The notes: generated from the letters alone by a model not told the origin. A stretch of DNA of 64,000 nt from Candidatus Peregrinibacteria bacterium (GCA_016186205.1 JACPMA010000017.1:62001-126000), one strand, 5' to 3'. Shown: positions 14,480 through 22,505, counted from the stretch's first letter. Translations and numbers: made by a program.

Positions 14480-16177
14480 ATGAATTTTTCAAGATATAAA
14501 AAATGGATTTTTGGAATTGGCATCTGGGTTATCGTGCTAGCCGTCGCGGGATTTTTTTATTGGAAAAGTTCGGCAATTAAACTTCCGTGGCAGCCAACTT
14601 CGCAGGGAATATTTTTTGAAGAACTTCTTCCGCCGGATGTTTCTTTTGCCATGAGTTTTAATCCAACCGACGATGCGCAGCGCCAAAGTTTTGAAAAGCT
14701 CTGGGCAACGATTTTGCAAGATAAAAAAGATGTTATTCTGCCGTTTATTGCCACTAATTTTGCCAAGAGCAGCCAAACGCCATTGCCATTAGCGGATTTA
14801 TTGACGCTGTTTGGTAATAATCTGCAATTTACGCTCGCACTCGGCAGCGGTTCTTCTATAAAAACTCCGGATGCATTTTTTCTTTTCCGCACAGAAGATC
14901 CGTTAAAAGCGCGCGCCATTTTTCAGCGCGTAAAACAAGCTGACGATCAATTGCTCCGCGACACGCCTGATGCATTTGCATTCAGCCGCGGAAAGGCTGC
15001 AAAAGCGCATATCGGCCTAATAGGCGACACGGGATTTTTCGCTTTAACTTCAAAAGAAAAAACGCAGCAGCTAATTGCGCATTTTGAAAAACGCAATTCT
15101 TTTTTCCGCATGGCCTCGCTTGCGAACTCCAAAAAATTCCGCAGCGCAGCAAAATTTTTAGAAGGCGCTATGAGCGGTTATATCTTCTTTTTTCCAGGCG
15201 TAACCGGAAAAGGCATCGAAGCATCCGTTGTGCGTTATGTCGCACAAGAAAACGGTTTTTCATTTGATGGCATTACACTTTCTGGAACCGGCAAAGACAG
15301 CGACATTTTGCGCAGTAAGGTTTTTCAGCCGTTTGTCCCTTCGCTTTCAGCAAAAATCCCGCTTTCAAAAGCGCTTTTGTTTGAAGAAGTCGGGAATGCA
15401 GGCAGTCTTTTGTTAAGCCAGCTTGATGCGCTGCGCACGGATTTCAAAAAATGGACTGATTTTGATTTTGCAACCGATATCCTTCCATTTTTAGATAAAG
15501 ACGCAGTATTGGCTGTTGAAGATACGGGACGGATTTTGCCGGCAGTGTCCGTATGGCTGGATGCAAGCGTGCCGGGCGCTTCAGAAAAAGCAAAAACCGC
15601 GTTCGAAAAACTCGATGCAAAAGTAAAATCGTGGGTAACTCTGGGCAATATTGCTCTTCCTGCAAATGAAGCCGGACAAAATAAGCCGGTATTTAATATG
15701 CAGCCGCTTGCCGCGCCGTTTACCGGAAGCAAAGTGATTTTATGTTTAGATTGCGTCAGCAAAAAATTGATCAACGTCCCGCTTCTTTTTGAGCTCATTC
15801 GCGATCCGCTCGAAATTTCATACGGCATGACGTCCGATAATATTTTGTTTGTTTCTACGCTGCCGAATTTTGAGAAAACTTTTTCCGATACTGCTAAGGC
15901 GGAGGATCATCCTTTGTTCAAGCGCGCGCAATCGTTAGAACCAAAACCCGGGAACACGGTTTTTATTGACGGTGAAGTCATCGGTGCGTCTATCGAACGA
16001 ATCATAAATCTCGCACGTTCAAATAAAAAATTCTCCGAGTCCGAAGAACAAAGTTACGCGCTTTTGAAAAAACATTTCTCGCCGATTAAAAGCTTTATCC
16101 AAACAAGCCAAGGTGACGGGAAAAGCATGTTTGGAAAAGCGTTTCTTGAAATACGCGGTTCCTCTACTCAACAGTAA
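14480..16177 (+). CDS. Membrane-anchored DUF3352-like protein
   Basis: 565 aa. A membrane segment (WIFGIGIWVIVLAVAGFFYW, residues about 9-28) is followed by a large extracytoplasmic domain. The pattern LLPPDVSFAMSFNPTDDAQRQSF, repeated ...ALALGSG / VLAVEDTG... blocks and a late FELIRDPLEISYGMTSDNILFVST resembles DUF3352. This domain is also seen, more clearly, in the SLH protein at 59.5-62.0 kb. Its role is unknown, probably at the cell surface. It overlaps the convergent PEBP-cupredoxin gene by 14 bp. Confidence 0.7.
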   Translation: MNFSRYKKWIFGIGIWVIVLAVAGFFYWKSSAIKLPWQPTSQGIFFEELLPPDVSFAMSFNPTDDAQRQSFEKLWATILQDKKDVILPFIATNFAKSSQTPLPLADLLTLFGNNLQFTLALGSGSSIKTPDAFFLFRTEDPLKARAIFQRVKQADDQLLRDTPDAFAFSRGKAAKAHIGLIGDTGFFALTSKEKTQQLIAHFEKRNSFFRMASLANSKKFRSAAKFLEGAMSGYIFFFPGVTGKGIEASVVRYVAQENGFSFDGITLSGTGKDSDILRSKVFQPFVPSLSAKIPLSKALLFEEVGNAGSLLLSQLDALRTDFKKWTDFDFATDILPFLDKDAVLAVEDTGRILPAVSVWLDASVPGASEKAKTAFEKLDAKVKSWVTLGNIALPANEAGQNKPVFNMQPLAAPFTGSKVILCLDCVSKKLINVPLLFELIRDPLEISYGMTSDNILFVSTLPNFEKTFSDTAKAEDHPLFKRAQSLEPKPGNTVFIDGEVIGASIERIINLARSNKKFSESEEQSYALLKKHFSPIKSFIQTSQGDGKSMFGKAFLEIRGSSTQQ

Positions 16178-17111
16178 TTGTTCCCTGCAGCGATGAATTT
16201 AAATGGTCGTGATAATGCCACGTCCCTTTTTGATTGAACGTGAAGGAAAAAGTTTCGCTTTGCGCAAGCCCTGTGCATGCATCAAACTTGCTTCCGATAC
16301 ATCCGCCTGTTTCCGGATATGCTGTGTGGCTTGGATGTACCGCGGAAGCAGGCCAATGAACTCCCGAATCATTATTTTGGAAAACGACCGTGTCTCCGGC
16401 GTTAATCGTCAGCGATAAAGGGTTGAATCCGGCTGAAGTTATGCTGACCATTTTTGTCATTGGACCGCTTGCGCCATCCGCATCATTCATTGTGCCTGCA
16501 TCAATGCGGAATTTTCCTTTCAGTTTTCCTTTGGCAACCGTTTTTCCTTTAAAAAGTTTTTGCAGCGCATCGGCCTTGAATTCTTTATGCATTGCATCAT
16601 CTTTACTCAAGCCGATATCAGCTACCTTCAAGCCATAGACCGTAATGTCATAAACATGATCGCCGGTTCCTTCAGGCGGAAAAGGACCGCCATACCCCAA
16701 ACTGCCGAAGCAATTCACCAATGATTGCGTTCCCTCCGGCAGCGATGCAAAACCGGAGAACGCTCCTTCTTCAATTGCCCGCGTATTTGCCGGAATATTT
16801 ATTGCTGCAAGATGCACACATTTTTCCGCAACCGGATGGAGATCGATAATGGTTATGGCAAAGGATTTAATTTTCTTTGCGGTTTTTTTGCTTACTTTCC
16901 ATGTAAGAGGAGGAGATTTATTTTCGCTTCCCGGGATAGACGGATCTGCAAAAGCGTATTTCGCCGCCATATTTCCACCGTTTTTAAACGCCGAAGAAGT
17001 GACCTTTATTTTTTTTGATGCGCTTGCGGCATACACCGGCGCGCTCGCGATAAATAAACCGGTTAAAAGAACCGTGATAGAAAATATCGCGCTGATTTTT
17101 TTAGCATTCAT
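16164..17111 (-). CDS. Exported PEBP (YbhB/YbcL)-cupredoxin fusion protein
   Basis: 315 aa with a signal peptide (ISAIFSITVLLTGLFIASAPVYAASA, residues about 6-31 in outline). Residues about 35-200 match the bacterial phosphatidylethanolamine-binding/Raf-kinase-inhibitor-like family (SPPLTWKV, FAITIIDLHP, GYGGPFPPEGTGDHVYDITVYGL). Residues about 220-315 are a cupredoxin-like beta domain (SITSAGFNPLSLTINAGDTVVFQNND...GTWHYHDHLNSSLQGTITVE). The usual copper ligands Cys-His-Met near the end are replaced by Asp, Asn and Leu in YHDHLNSSLQG, and extra His and Cys residues sit in a loop (HPSH, CIGSKFDAC). If metal is bound, the site is therefore not a classical type 1 copper site. The two-domain fusion suggests an exported binding protein of unknown ligand. 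Confidence 0.85.
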   Translation of the reverse strand: MNAKKISAIFSITVLLTGLFIASAPVYAASASKKIKVTSSAFKNGGNMAAKYAFADPSIPGSENKSPPLTWKVSKKTAKKIKSFAITIIDLHPVAEKCVHLAAINIPANTRAIEEGAFSGFASLPEGTQSLVNCFGSLGYGGPFPPEGTGDHVYDITVYGLKVADIGLSKDDAMHKEFKADALQKLFKGKTVAKGKLKGKFRIDAGTMNDADGASGPMTKMVSITSAGFNPLSLTINAGDTVVFQNNDSGVHWPASAVHPSHTAYPETGGCIGSKFDACTGLAQSETFSFTFNQKGTWHYHDHLNSSLQGTITVE

Positions 17112-17260
17112 AGAATATGGTGTTAAAAAAATAATTACAGATTGATAGTAATATCGTTACCTTGCCGGAGGCAAGACATATTATGCAACATAAATCCGCC
17201 TTTCCCGTATTTTATAAATGTAGAATAATGATTCTGCATGTATTTTTTAACCGATTTCGT

Positions 17261-19876
17261 ATGAATATTTTTAAACGCGCATCCCTCTCGGTGATCATTT
17301 TTGGACTCTTAGGTTTGCCGATTTTGGCTACCGCTTCCCAAACGCTACCATATAATCCCGATACCGGCATGCAATACGGTCGTTATTTTAAGGACGTCCC
17401 GGACAATCATCCGTTTGCAGAGACGATAAATAATTTGAAAATGAAGGGACTCGTAAAAGGATATCCAGACCAGACATTTGCGCCGGATTCGACGATCTCT
17501 CGAGCGGAATTTATCACCATGGTTATGGCATCTATCAGTAAAAATCCACAAGGCGCCAATTGTTTTAAAGATGTGAAGAATGAGTGGTACGCGAGATTTA
17601 TCTGTGCCGCAAAGGCAAAAAAGCTCGTGAGGGGTTATGCCGATGGTACTTTTAAACCCGGCAGCAATATCAATTTTGCAGAGGCCAGCGCGATTTTGGT
17701 GCAAGCGAATAAATTGAAGCCGAAAAAACTTGCTGCCGGCGAGTTATGGTATAAGCCGGCCGTCAAAAAGCTTGAGGCAAAAGCCGCCATTCCAATGACG
17801 GTTGATTATCCGGACAAGAAATTGAGCCGCGCCGAAGTCGCGGAGATGATTTGGCGCTTGAAAAATAAAGTGACTAATAAATCCACAAAAACATTTGAGT
17901 CGCTCACCGCGCCGTTTCCTGTTCTTGCGTCATGCGATGAGCTGAAAGAGAAAATTTCGATTTACCAATATAAAAACAGTTCTCGGCGATACGGAATTTT
18001 AGAAGAATCCATAATGCCTCTTTCGGCTGCGCCGTCGATGGGTCTGCAAAAATCAGAAGCCGTTAGTTCAGATGATTATTCAGCTACTAATGTGCAAGTC
18101 GAAGGCGTGGATGAAGCCGATATCATAAAAAATGACGGTGAATTCATTTATATGATGAGCGGGAACAAAGTACGGATTATAAAAGCGTTTCCGCCCGAGG
18201 AAATGCAAGAAGTTTCAAAACTTGAATTCTCGGACAAAAATTTCAATCCCGGCGATATATATGTTTCTGGAAATAAGCTTGTAGTAATCGGTTCAACATA
18301 TCTCGAAAGTCCGACTCCGAATACAGAGCCGTCCGCGCATGTTCCGGTTTATTACAATAGAAGTAAAACAGAGGTTTTTATCGTTGATATTGCAGACAAA
18401 ACTGCTCCAAAAGAAGAACGTTTTCTCTATTTTGACGGCAACCAACTTTCTTCGCGGCGCATTGGAAATAGGCTGTATCTCGTTCTTCATCACTCGCCGT
18501 CTTATTACGGAATTCAGCCGCTTGCCGATGAGCCTTCTATCCAAGCCATTCTCCCGCATATGTATGATTCGCAGGACAAGGAATATGCCGAGCCAATCGC
18601 ACCATGTTCTGCAATTCATTTTCTTCCGAAATATGATGCGCCGGATTTTCTTGCTGTTGTGAGCGTTGATATTGAAAATGCCGATGTGCCTCTTGGAAAA
18701 GAAGTCATTATGGGATCCGGAGGGACCGTGTATGCTTCGCCGGAAAGCCTTTATATCGCCGCGACGCGCTACGAATATCCGGAAATAGAAAAATTCAACG
18801 TTTGGATGCCGCCTGCGCAAAATGAAAGCACGATGATATATCGTTTTAGTTTAGAAAATGGCGATGCAAAATATGTCGGACAAGGGCAAGTAAAAGGCCA
18901 TCTCCTCAATCAATTTTCAATGGATGAATCCGGCGATGCGTTCCGGCTTGCGACTACGACCGGTCAAGTTTGGAATACGAAAGATCCATCAAAGAATCAC
19001 CTTTTTATTCTGAACCGAAATAATCTCGCGACTGTTTTGGGAAAAATCGAGGATATAGCGCCGGGCGAAAAGATTTACTCTGTGCGGTTTTTAGGCAAGC
19101 GCGCTTATATGGTGACGTTTAAAAAAGTGGATCCGTTTTTTGTGATTGACGTTGAAGATCCGGCAAATCCGCGAATTCTCGGAGCTCTGAAAATTCCGGG
19201 TTTCAGCGATTACCTCCATCCTTTTGACGAAAATCACATAATCGGTTTTGGGAAAGAAGCGGTTGATCCGCAAAACGTTGGGAATGAATGGCCCGGACGC
19301 GATTTTGATTTTGCGTGGTATCAAGGCATGAAGATCGCGCTGTTTGATGTTACGGATGTTTCTGCGCCGAAAATGCTATTTAAAGAAATTATCGGCGATC
19401 GCGGGACTGACAGTGAAGTGCTTTCGAATCACAAAGCTCTTTTATATGATAAGGCGCGTAACTTATTTGCATTTCCAATAACGGTGCATGAAATTAAGCC
19501 TGAAATAAAAGCAAAATCAGGCGGTTACACCGGCAGCACTTATGGTGATCCGGTGTTTCAAGGCGCCTATATTTACACGCTTGATTTAGAAAATGGGTTT
19601 CAGCTAAAAGGGCAGGTGACGCACTACGACAACGGTCTGCCAAAGCGGTGTTATCCGAATTATGACGAAAGCGGCGAGCAGAGTGAGCAATGTTACTTTA
19701 ATCCGCAGCCTGCGAATACGGTTAACCGCATCATATATATAGGCGATTATCTCTACACGATTTCGCTTGGCAAAGTGAAGGCGGTTAAACGCGAGGATAT
19801 TTCAGAGGTGAAAAAACTGGTGATCCCGACAGATGATGTGAGTATTCCGGGTTTTCTTGAAGATCTTTTGCAGTGA
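17261..19876 (+). CDS. SLH-domain surface protein with secreted beta-propeller domain
   Basis: 871 aa from the ATG at 17261, whose product starts with a signal peptide (MNIFKRASLSVIIFGLLG). The frame is open 33 codons further upstream, but those lack signal features. Residues about 35-210 carry SLH repeats (FKDVPDNHPFAETINNLKMKG, YPDQTFAPDSTISRAEFITM, YADGTFKPGSNINFAEA), which tether proteins to a cell-wall polymer. From about residue 285 the VEGVDEADIIKNDGEFIYMMSGNKVRII signature marks the Beta_propel family (PF09826), which fills the rest. It is probably an outer-surface structural or binding protein. It is separated from the divergent PEBP gene by about 150 bp. Confidence 0.88.
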   Translation: MNIFKRASLSVIIFGLLGLPILATASQTLPYNPDTGMQYGRYFKDVPDNHPFAETINNLKMKGLVKGYPDQTFAPDSTISRAEFITMVMASISKNPQGANCFKDVKNEWYARFICAAKAKKLVRGYADGTFKPGSNINFAEASAILVQANKLKPKKLAAGELWYKPAVKKLEAKAAIPMTVDYPDKKLSRAEVAEMIWRLKNKVTNKSTKTFESLTAPFPVLASCDELKEKISIYQYKNSSRRYGILEESIMPLSAAPSMGLQKSEAVSSDDYSATNVQVEGVDEADIIKNDGEFIYMMSGNKVRIIKAFPPEEMQEVSKLEFSDKNFNPGDIYVSGNKLVVIGSTYLESPTPNTEPSAHVPVYYNRSKTEVFIVDIADKTAPKEERFLYFDGNQLSSRRIGNRLYLVLHHSPSYYGIQPLADEPSIQAILPHMYDSQDKEYAEPIAPCSAIHFLPKYDAPDFLAVVSVDIENADVPLGKEVIMGSGGTVYASPESLYIAATRYEYPEIEKFNVWMPPAQNESTMIYRFSLENGDAKYVGQGQVKGHLLNQFSMDESGDAFRLATTTGQVWNTKDPSKNHLFILNRNNLATVLGKIEDIAPGEKIYSVRFLGKRAYMVTFKKVDPFFVIDVEDPANPRILGALKIPGFSDYLHPFDENHIIGFGKEAVDPQNVGNEWPGRDFDFAWYQGMKIALFDVTDVSAPKMLFKEIIGDRGTDSEVLSNHKALLYDKARNLFAFPITVHEIKPEIKAKSGGYTGSTYGDPVFQGAYIYTLDLENGFQLKGQVTHYDNGLPKRCYPNYDESGEQSEQCYFNPQPANTVNRIIYIGDYLYTISLGKVKAVKREDISEVKKLVIPTDDVSIPGFLEDLLQ

Positions 19877-20152
19877 TTATAAAAATCGTATGTGAAGACG
19901 TTTGCCGAGCAAAAAACCAATTTTTACAAGGAGGCCGAGAGAACAATTTTGTTTTCCGGCCTCCATTCGTGCTATTGCGCTTTGTGAAGTTTTCAATTTT
20001 TTGGCGAGCGCCGACTGTTTGAGTCCTAACTTTTTGCGGAGTTTTTTTATTTGGTAGCCAAGCGCAAGCCGTTCGTATTGTTCTAAGGCGTGTGGTGACT
20101 TCAAGCTTTCCGCTAAAAGTTTTTCGTCGGGGAAGCGCGGTAGTTTTTCCAT
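19877..20152 (-). CDS. XRE-family helix-turn-helix protein (HigA-like, no toxin partner seen)
   Basis: 91 aa. GYQIKKLRKKLGLKQSALAKKLKTSQSAIARMEAGKQNCSL is a typical XRE/HTH_3 DNA-binding domain (residues about 32-72). The short N-terminal region resembles HigA-type antitoxins, but no RelE/HigB-like gene lies on either side. Its promoter is TTGAGC, 17 nt, TATAAT, 6 nt, ATG. A 16-bp perfect palindrome (20162-20177) covers the end of the -10 and the spacer, which fits autorepression. Its last base abuts the stop of the SLH-propeller gene on the other strand. Confidence 0.87.
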   Translation of the reverse strand: MEKLPRFPDEKLLAESLKSPHALEQYERLALGYQIKKLRKKLGLKQSALAKKLKTSQSAIARMEAGKQNCSLGLLVKIGFLLGKRLHIRFL

Positions 20153-20161
20153 AGTTTAATT

Positions 20162-20177
20162 ATATCATATATGATAT
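20162..20177. promoter_or_regulatory. Probable operator, palindrome ATATCATATATGATAT
   Basis: A perfect 16-bp palindrome inside the XRE gene promoter. The minus-strand -10 TATAAT is at 20164-20159 and the -35 TTGAGC at 20187-20182. This is the expected place for an autorepressor site. Confidence 0.65.
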
Positions 20178-20192
20178 TTTAGCTCAAAAAGT

Positions 20193-20274
20193 TTGATTTT
20201 CATATAACAGGTATGGTATAATATTTATGTCGTTGTGTTTTTGAAATTTGCCGCCGCTCACTGGCGGTTTTTTT
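20193..20274 (+). ncRNA. Strong promoter followed at once by a terminator (tiny transcript or attenuator)
   Basis: TTGATT (20193-20198), 18 nt, then TATAAT (20217-20222) with a TGG extension form a strong plus-strand promoter. Only 28 bp further on, CCGCC-7 nt-GGCGG (20251-20267) followed by seven T forms a good intrinsic terminator. Between them, 4 nt after the -10, is an ATG opening a five-codon frame (M-S-L-C-F, stop). The transcript would be about 45-50 nt. It could be a small RNA, a leader peptide/attenuator for the nickel operon at 20456, or a decoy. Confidence 0.5.
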
Positions 20275-20284
20275 GTGCTTTGTT

Positions 20285-20401
20285 GTGGGGGCAAACTACG
20301 TTTTCCCCCACTTACGCTCGATCCAGCTCATAGCGACGAGCTGGATACTCGCGCCCCCTTTCCTTAGTATGCTCCGGCTTGGGACCCACAAGACCCAAGC
20401 C
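20285..20401 (-). repeat. Palindromic interspersed element, family A, copy 1
   Basis: On the minus strand it reads: hairpin 1 (arms GGCTTGGG/CCCAAGCC around a GTCTTGTGGGT loop), then AAGGAAAGGGGGCG, a variable hairpin (TCCAGCTCGTC/GAGCTGGA), and hairpin 3 (GTGGGGGAAAACGTAGTTTG, then CCCCCAC). The same modules in the same order occur inside pabB (29549-29648) and, in part, at 54353-54498. It sits between the tiny transcript and the sodN promoter. Confidence 0.8.
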
Positions 20402-20419
20402 TTCGCTTAGCGCAAAGAT

Positions 20420-20456
20420 TTGCGGTTTCGTTATATCTTTGGTATAAATTAGCGTA
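20420..20456 (+). promoter_or_regulatory. Promoter of nickel-SOD operon
   Basis: TTGCGG (20420-20425), 17 nt, TATAAA (20443-20448) with TGG extension, then 7 nt to the sodN ATG: a leaderless arrangement. No obvious nickel-regulator (Nur or NikR) operator is recognisable. Confidence 0.65.
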
Positions 20457-20860
20457 TGAAAAAAGCCCATGCCCATTGCGATGTGCCATGTGGAGTTTAC
20501 GAAACCGATTCCGCGCTCTGGGCAGTTGAAACCTGCCAGAAATTGGTCGAAAAACTTCTCGCGCTTGAGGCGCCTGCTGCCAACAATAAACAAGCTTCAC
20601 TCGAGTATCAGAATACAGTTACCCGCACCGTGCTCGTAAAAGAAGAATACGCGCAGATCTGCAAAAATCAGCTCCTTATTTTATGGACGGATTACTTCAA
20701 AGCGGAGCATATTGCAAAATGGCCGGATCTTCACGAGAAAATTTGGAAAGCTGCAAAACAATGTTCGGTTGTGAAACGAACCGTGAATCTTGATGAAGTA
20801 AAAAAATTGCGAACTTTGGTTGAAGAAATCGCAGGAATCTTTAAGGCTTCAAAGGCGTAA
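20456..20860 (+). CDS. sodN: Nickel-type superoxide dismutase
   Basis: 134 aa. After a 6-residue pro-sequence (MKKAHA) comes HCDVPCGVY, the nickel hook HCxxPCxxY: the N-terminal His amine and imidazole plus two Cys thiolates bind Ni. The rest is the four-helix bundle of Ni-SOD, which converts superoxide to oxygen and hydrogen peroxide as a hexamer. The pro-sequence must be removed for metal binding, which is the presumed task of the next gene. It is the first gene of a three-gene operon (sodN, sodX, Ni permease; gaps of 9 and 8 bp). Confidence 0.95.
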   Translation: MKKAHAHCDVPCGVYETDSALWAVETCQKLVEKLLALEAPAANNKQASLEYQNTVTRTVLVKEEYAQICKNQLLILWTDYFKAEHIAKWPDLHEKIWKAAKQCSVVKRTVNLDEVKKLRTLVEEIAGIFKASKA

Positions 20861-20869
20861 ATTGTTCCT

Positions 20870-21145
20870 ATGTTTCCATTTGCTCGGTATGAAATTGAGG
20901 GCGAGAGCATGATTCCGGCATATCAACCCGGCGATCGCGTACTCGTTTTTCGCTGGGGAACGGTAAAATCAGGCGATACGGTTATTTTCTGTAAAAACGG
21001 AATGACGATGGTAAAGCGAGCCGTAGCAAAAGAAGGCGATCGCTGGATTATGAAAGGCGATAATTGGAAACGCAGCTGCGACAGCGAAGATTTTGGCGGC
21101 GTGGCGGATGAAGAAATTATCGGCAAGGTGGTAGCTACGTATTAA
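20870..21145 (+). CDS. sodX: Nickel-SOD maturation protease, S26-type
   Basis: 91 aa, a minimal signal-peptidase-like serine protease. The catalytic Ser13 is in IEGESMIPAYQPGD and the catalytic Lys49 in MTMVKRAVA. KGDNWKRSCDSEDFGGV is the C-terminal S26 box. It lacks a membrane anchor, as is usual for SodX. It is predicted to cut the MKKAHA pro-peptide from SodN so that the new N-terminal His can bind nickel. It lies 9 bp after sodN. Confidence 0.92.
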   Translation: MFPFARYEIEGESMIPAYQPGDRVLVFRWGTVKSGDTVIFCKNGMTMVKRAVAKEGDRWIMKGDNWKRSCDSEDFGGVADEEIIGKVVATY

Positions 21146-21153
21146 ACTTTAAT

Positions 21154-21756
21154 ATGGCTCAAATCATTTCACTTTTAGCGATCGGGTTTTTCTTTGGCTT
21201 GCGACACGCATTTGATGCGGATCATATTGCCGCGGTTTCCATTTTCAGCGCGCAATCTTTGAATAAAAAAGCCTCTCTTCTTAAAGGAATTTTCTGGGGG
21301 CTCGGACATACGCTCGTCCTTTTTATCGTAGGAATTTTTGTGCTGTTTTTAGGATTTAAAATTCCGGAAAGAATGAGCGCTTTTTTCGAAACAGGCGTTT
21401 CGTTCCTACTTATTGGCCTCGGCGGTTATTCTCTTTATAAAACACGAGGCCAAACCCACAGTCATCCTCCGCTGGGAATGCATACGCATAACTCCTCATC
21501 GTTTTTGGTGGGTATTATCCACGGCCTTGCAGGTTCCGCAGCCATTTTTGTTCTTATTATTTCTACAATTCGCTCCGCTATACTCGGGCTTTTATATATT
21601 CTCGTTTTTGGCTTAGGAACGATTGCCGGTATGGTTTTTGTGAGTTTTTTCATCGGTATCGCTACTCTCCGCGTAAAAAAATACGCCGGTTTTGCGGCCG
21701 GCGTATTTTCGCTAAGCCTGGGAATCTTCTTACTATTTTCCTCCAAGTTTTTCTAG
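21154..21756 (+). CDS. NicO/UreH-like nickel permease
   Basis: 200 aa with about six membrane segments. GLRHAFDADHIAAVS (residues about 14-28) is the metal-binding H(x)4DH signature of NiCoT-type nickel/cobalt transporters. A His-rich loop (THSHPPLGMHTH) follows the third segment. Being in one operon with nickel SOD and its protease, it most likely imports Ni for SodN. Its last 24 bp overlap the convergent channel gene, and a strong inverted repeat lies inside its 3' end. Confidence 0.9.
   Translation: MAQIISLLAIGFFFGLRHAFDADHIAAVSIFSAQSLNKKASLLKGIFWGLGHTLVLFIVGIFVLFLGFKIPERMSAFFETGVSFLLIGLGGYSLYKTRGQTHSHPPLGMHTHNSSSFLVGIIHGLAGSAAIFVLIISTIRSAILGLLYILVFGLGTIAGMVFVSFFIGIATLRVKKYAGFAAGVFSLSLGIFLLFSSKFF
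21678..21709. terminator. Inverted repeat inside the 3' end of the nickel permease gene
   Basis: AAAATACGCCGG and CCGGCGTATTTT form a perfect 12-bp stem with an 8-nt loop, A-rich before and T-ending after. It lies within coding sequence 47 bp before the stop, between two convergent genes. It could terminate transcription from both sides. Confidence 0.5.
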
Positions 21757-22413
21757 AAGGTGGTTTGCTTTTTCCTTTCCGCCAAGACCAAAAGCAAGAC
21801 CGAGCGCCAGCGCGAGCATGGCTACAAAGCCCGTGAAGAGAATTTGAATAAGTTGAGTCGCGATACTTAGTTGCGTGAGGCTTGCCATTAAGGCAAAAAT
21901 CACAATGGCCCATTTTGCAATAGCGGCAAGAACATCGCCAGAACGAGCTGTGAGGTGTGAAGCTTTTGAAGTTTTTTCAACAACTTGATATGCAAATTGA
22001 CCTATGACAAGACCGATCACGAGAATGACAACCGCTACGACGACATTCGGGATATAAAGCGCCACGTCCTGAAGGAATTTTGTAACCTGTTGGAGTTTTA
22101 AAATATCCACTGCTGCAATAAGAGCGACGATAATGAAAAACCATTTTACGATCCATCCGATAATGCCCGAAATGGAAAATTTCATCCCCATATCCTCAAA
22201 TTTTTGTGTTGCTCCGAGTTTGTGCGCCAGAGCGTCAACATGAGTAAGATGGACAAGTTTTTTCGCGAGTTTGCCTAGCGCGGCGGCCACAATGAGGCCG
22301 ACGACGAGAATTAGGAGCGCGCCTATTACTTCCGGAACGAGCGAAACGATTTTTGCCCAAATGTTTTGGAGCGAAGCGACAATCGCTTCATTCCAAGTCT
22401 TGAAATAGTTCAT
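21733..22413 (-). CDS. Mechanosensitive ion channel family protein (conserved TM helix)
   Basis: 226 aa with four or five hydrophobic segments. VPEVIGALLILVVGLIVAAALGKLAKKLV and the second copy IPNVVVAVVILVIGLVIGQFAYQVV (both quoted in part) are the repeated conserved-TM-helix unit (PF05552) of small MscS-related channels. The C-terminal ALALGLAFGLGGKEKA resembles the MscS pore-lining helix. It probably releases osmotic pressure. It lacks the large cytoplasmic MscS vestibule domain. On the minus strand TTGACA, 18 nt, TACAGT lies about 50 bp upstream. Confidence 0.83.
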   Translation of the reverse strand: MNYFKTWNEAIVASLQNIWAKIVSLVPEVIGALLILVVGLIVAAALGKLAKKLVHLTHVDALAHKLGATQKFEDMGMKFSISGIIGWIVKWFFIIVALIAAVDILKLQQVTKFLQDVALYIPNVVVAVVILVIGLVIGQFAYQVVEKTSKASHLTARSGDVLAAIAKWAIVIFALMASLTQLSIATQLIQILFTGFVAMLALALGLAFGLGGKEKANHLLEKLGGK

Positions 22414-22505
22414 AGCGGTTTGGTTAAGAAATATGCCACTTATCTATTACTGTACTGAAGACTGCAATACTTTGTCAAACATGTTAATATGCAACAGTTC
22501 CTAGC

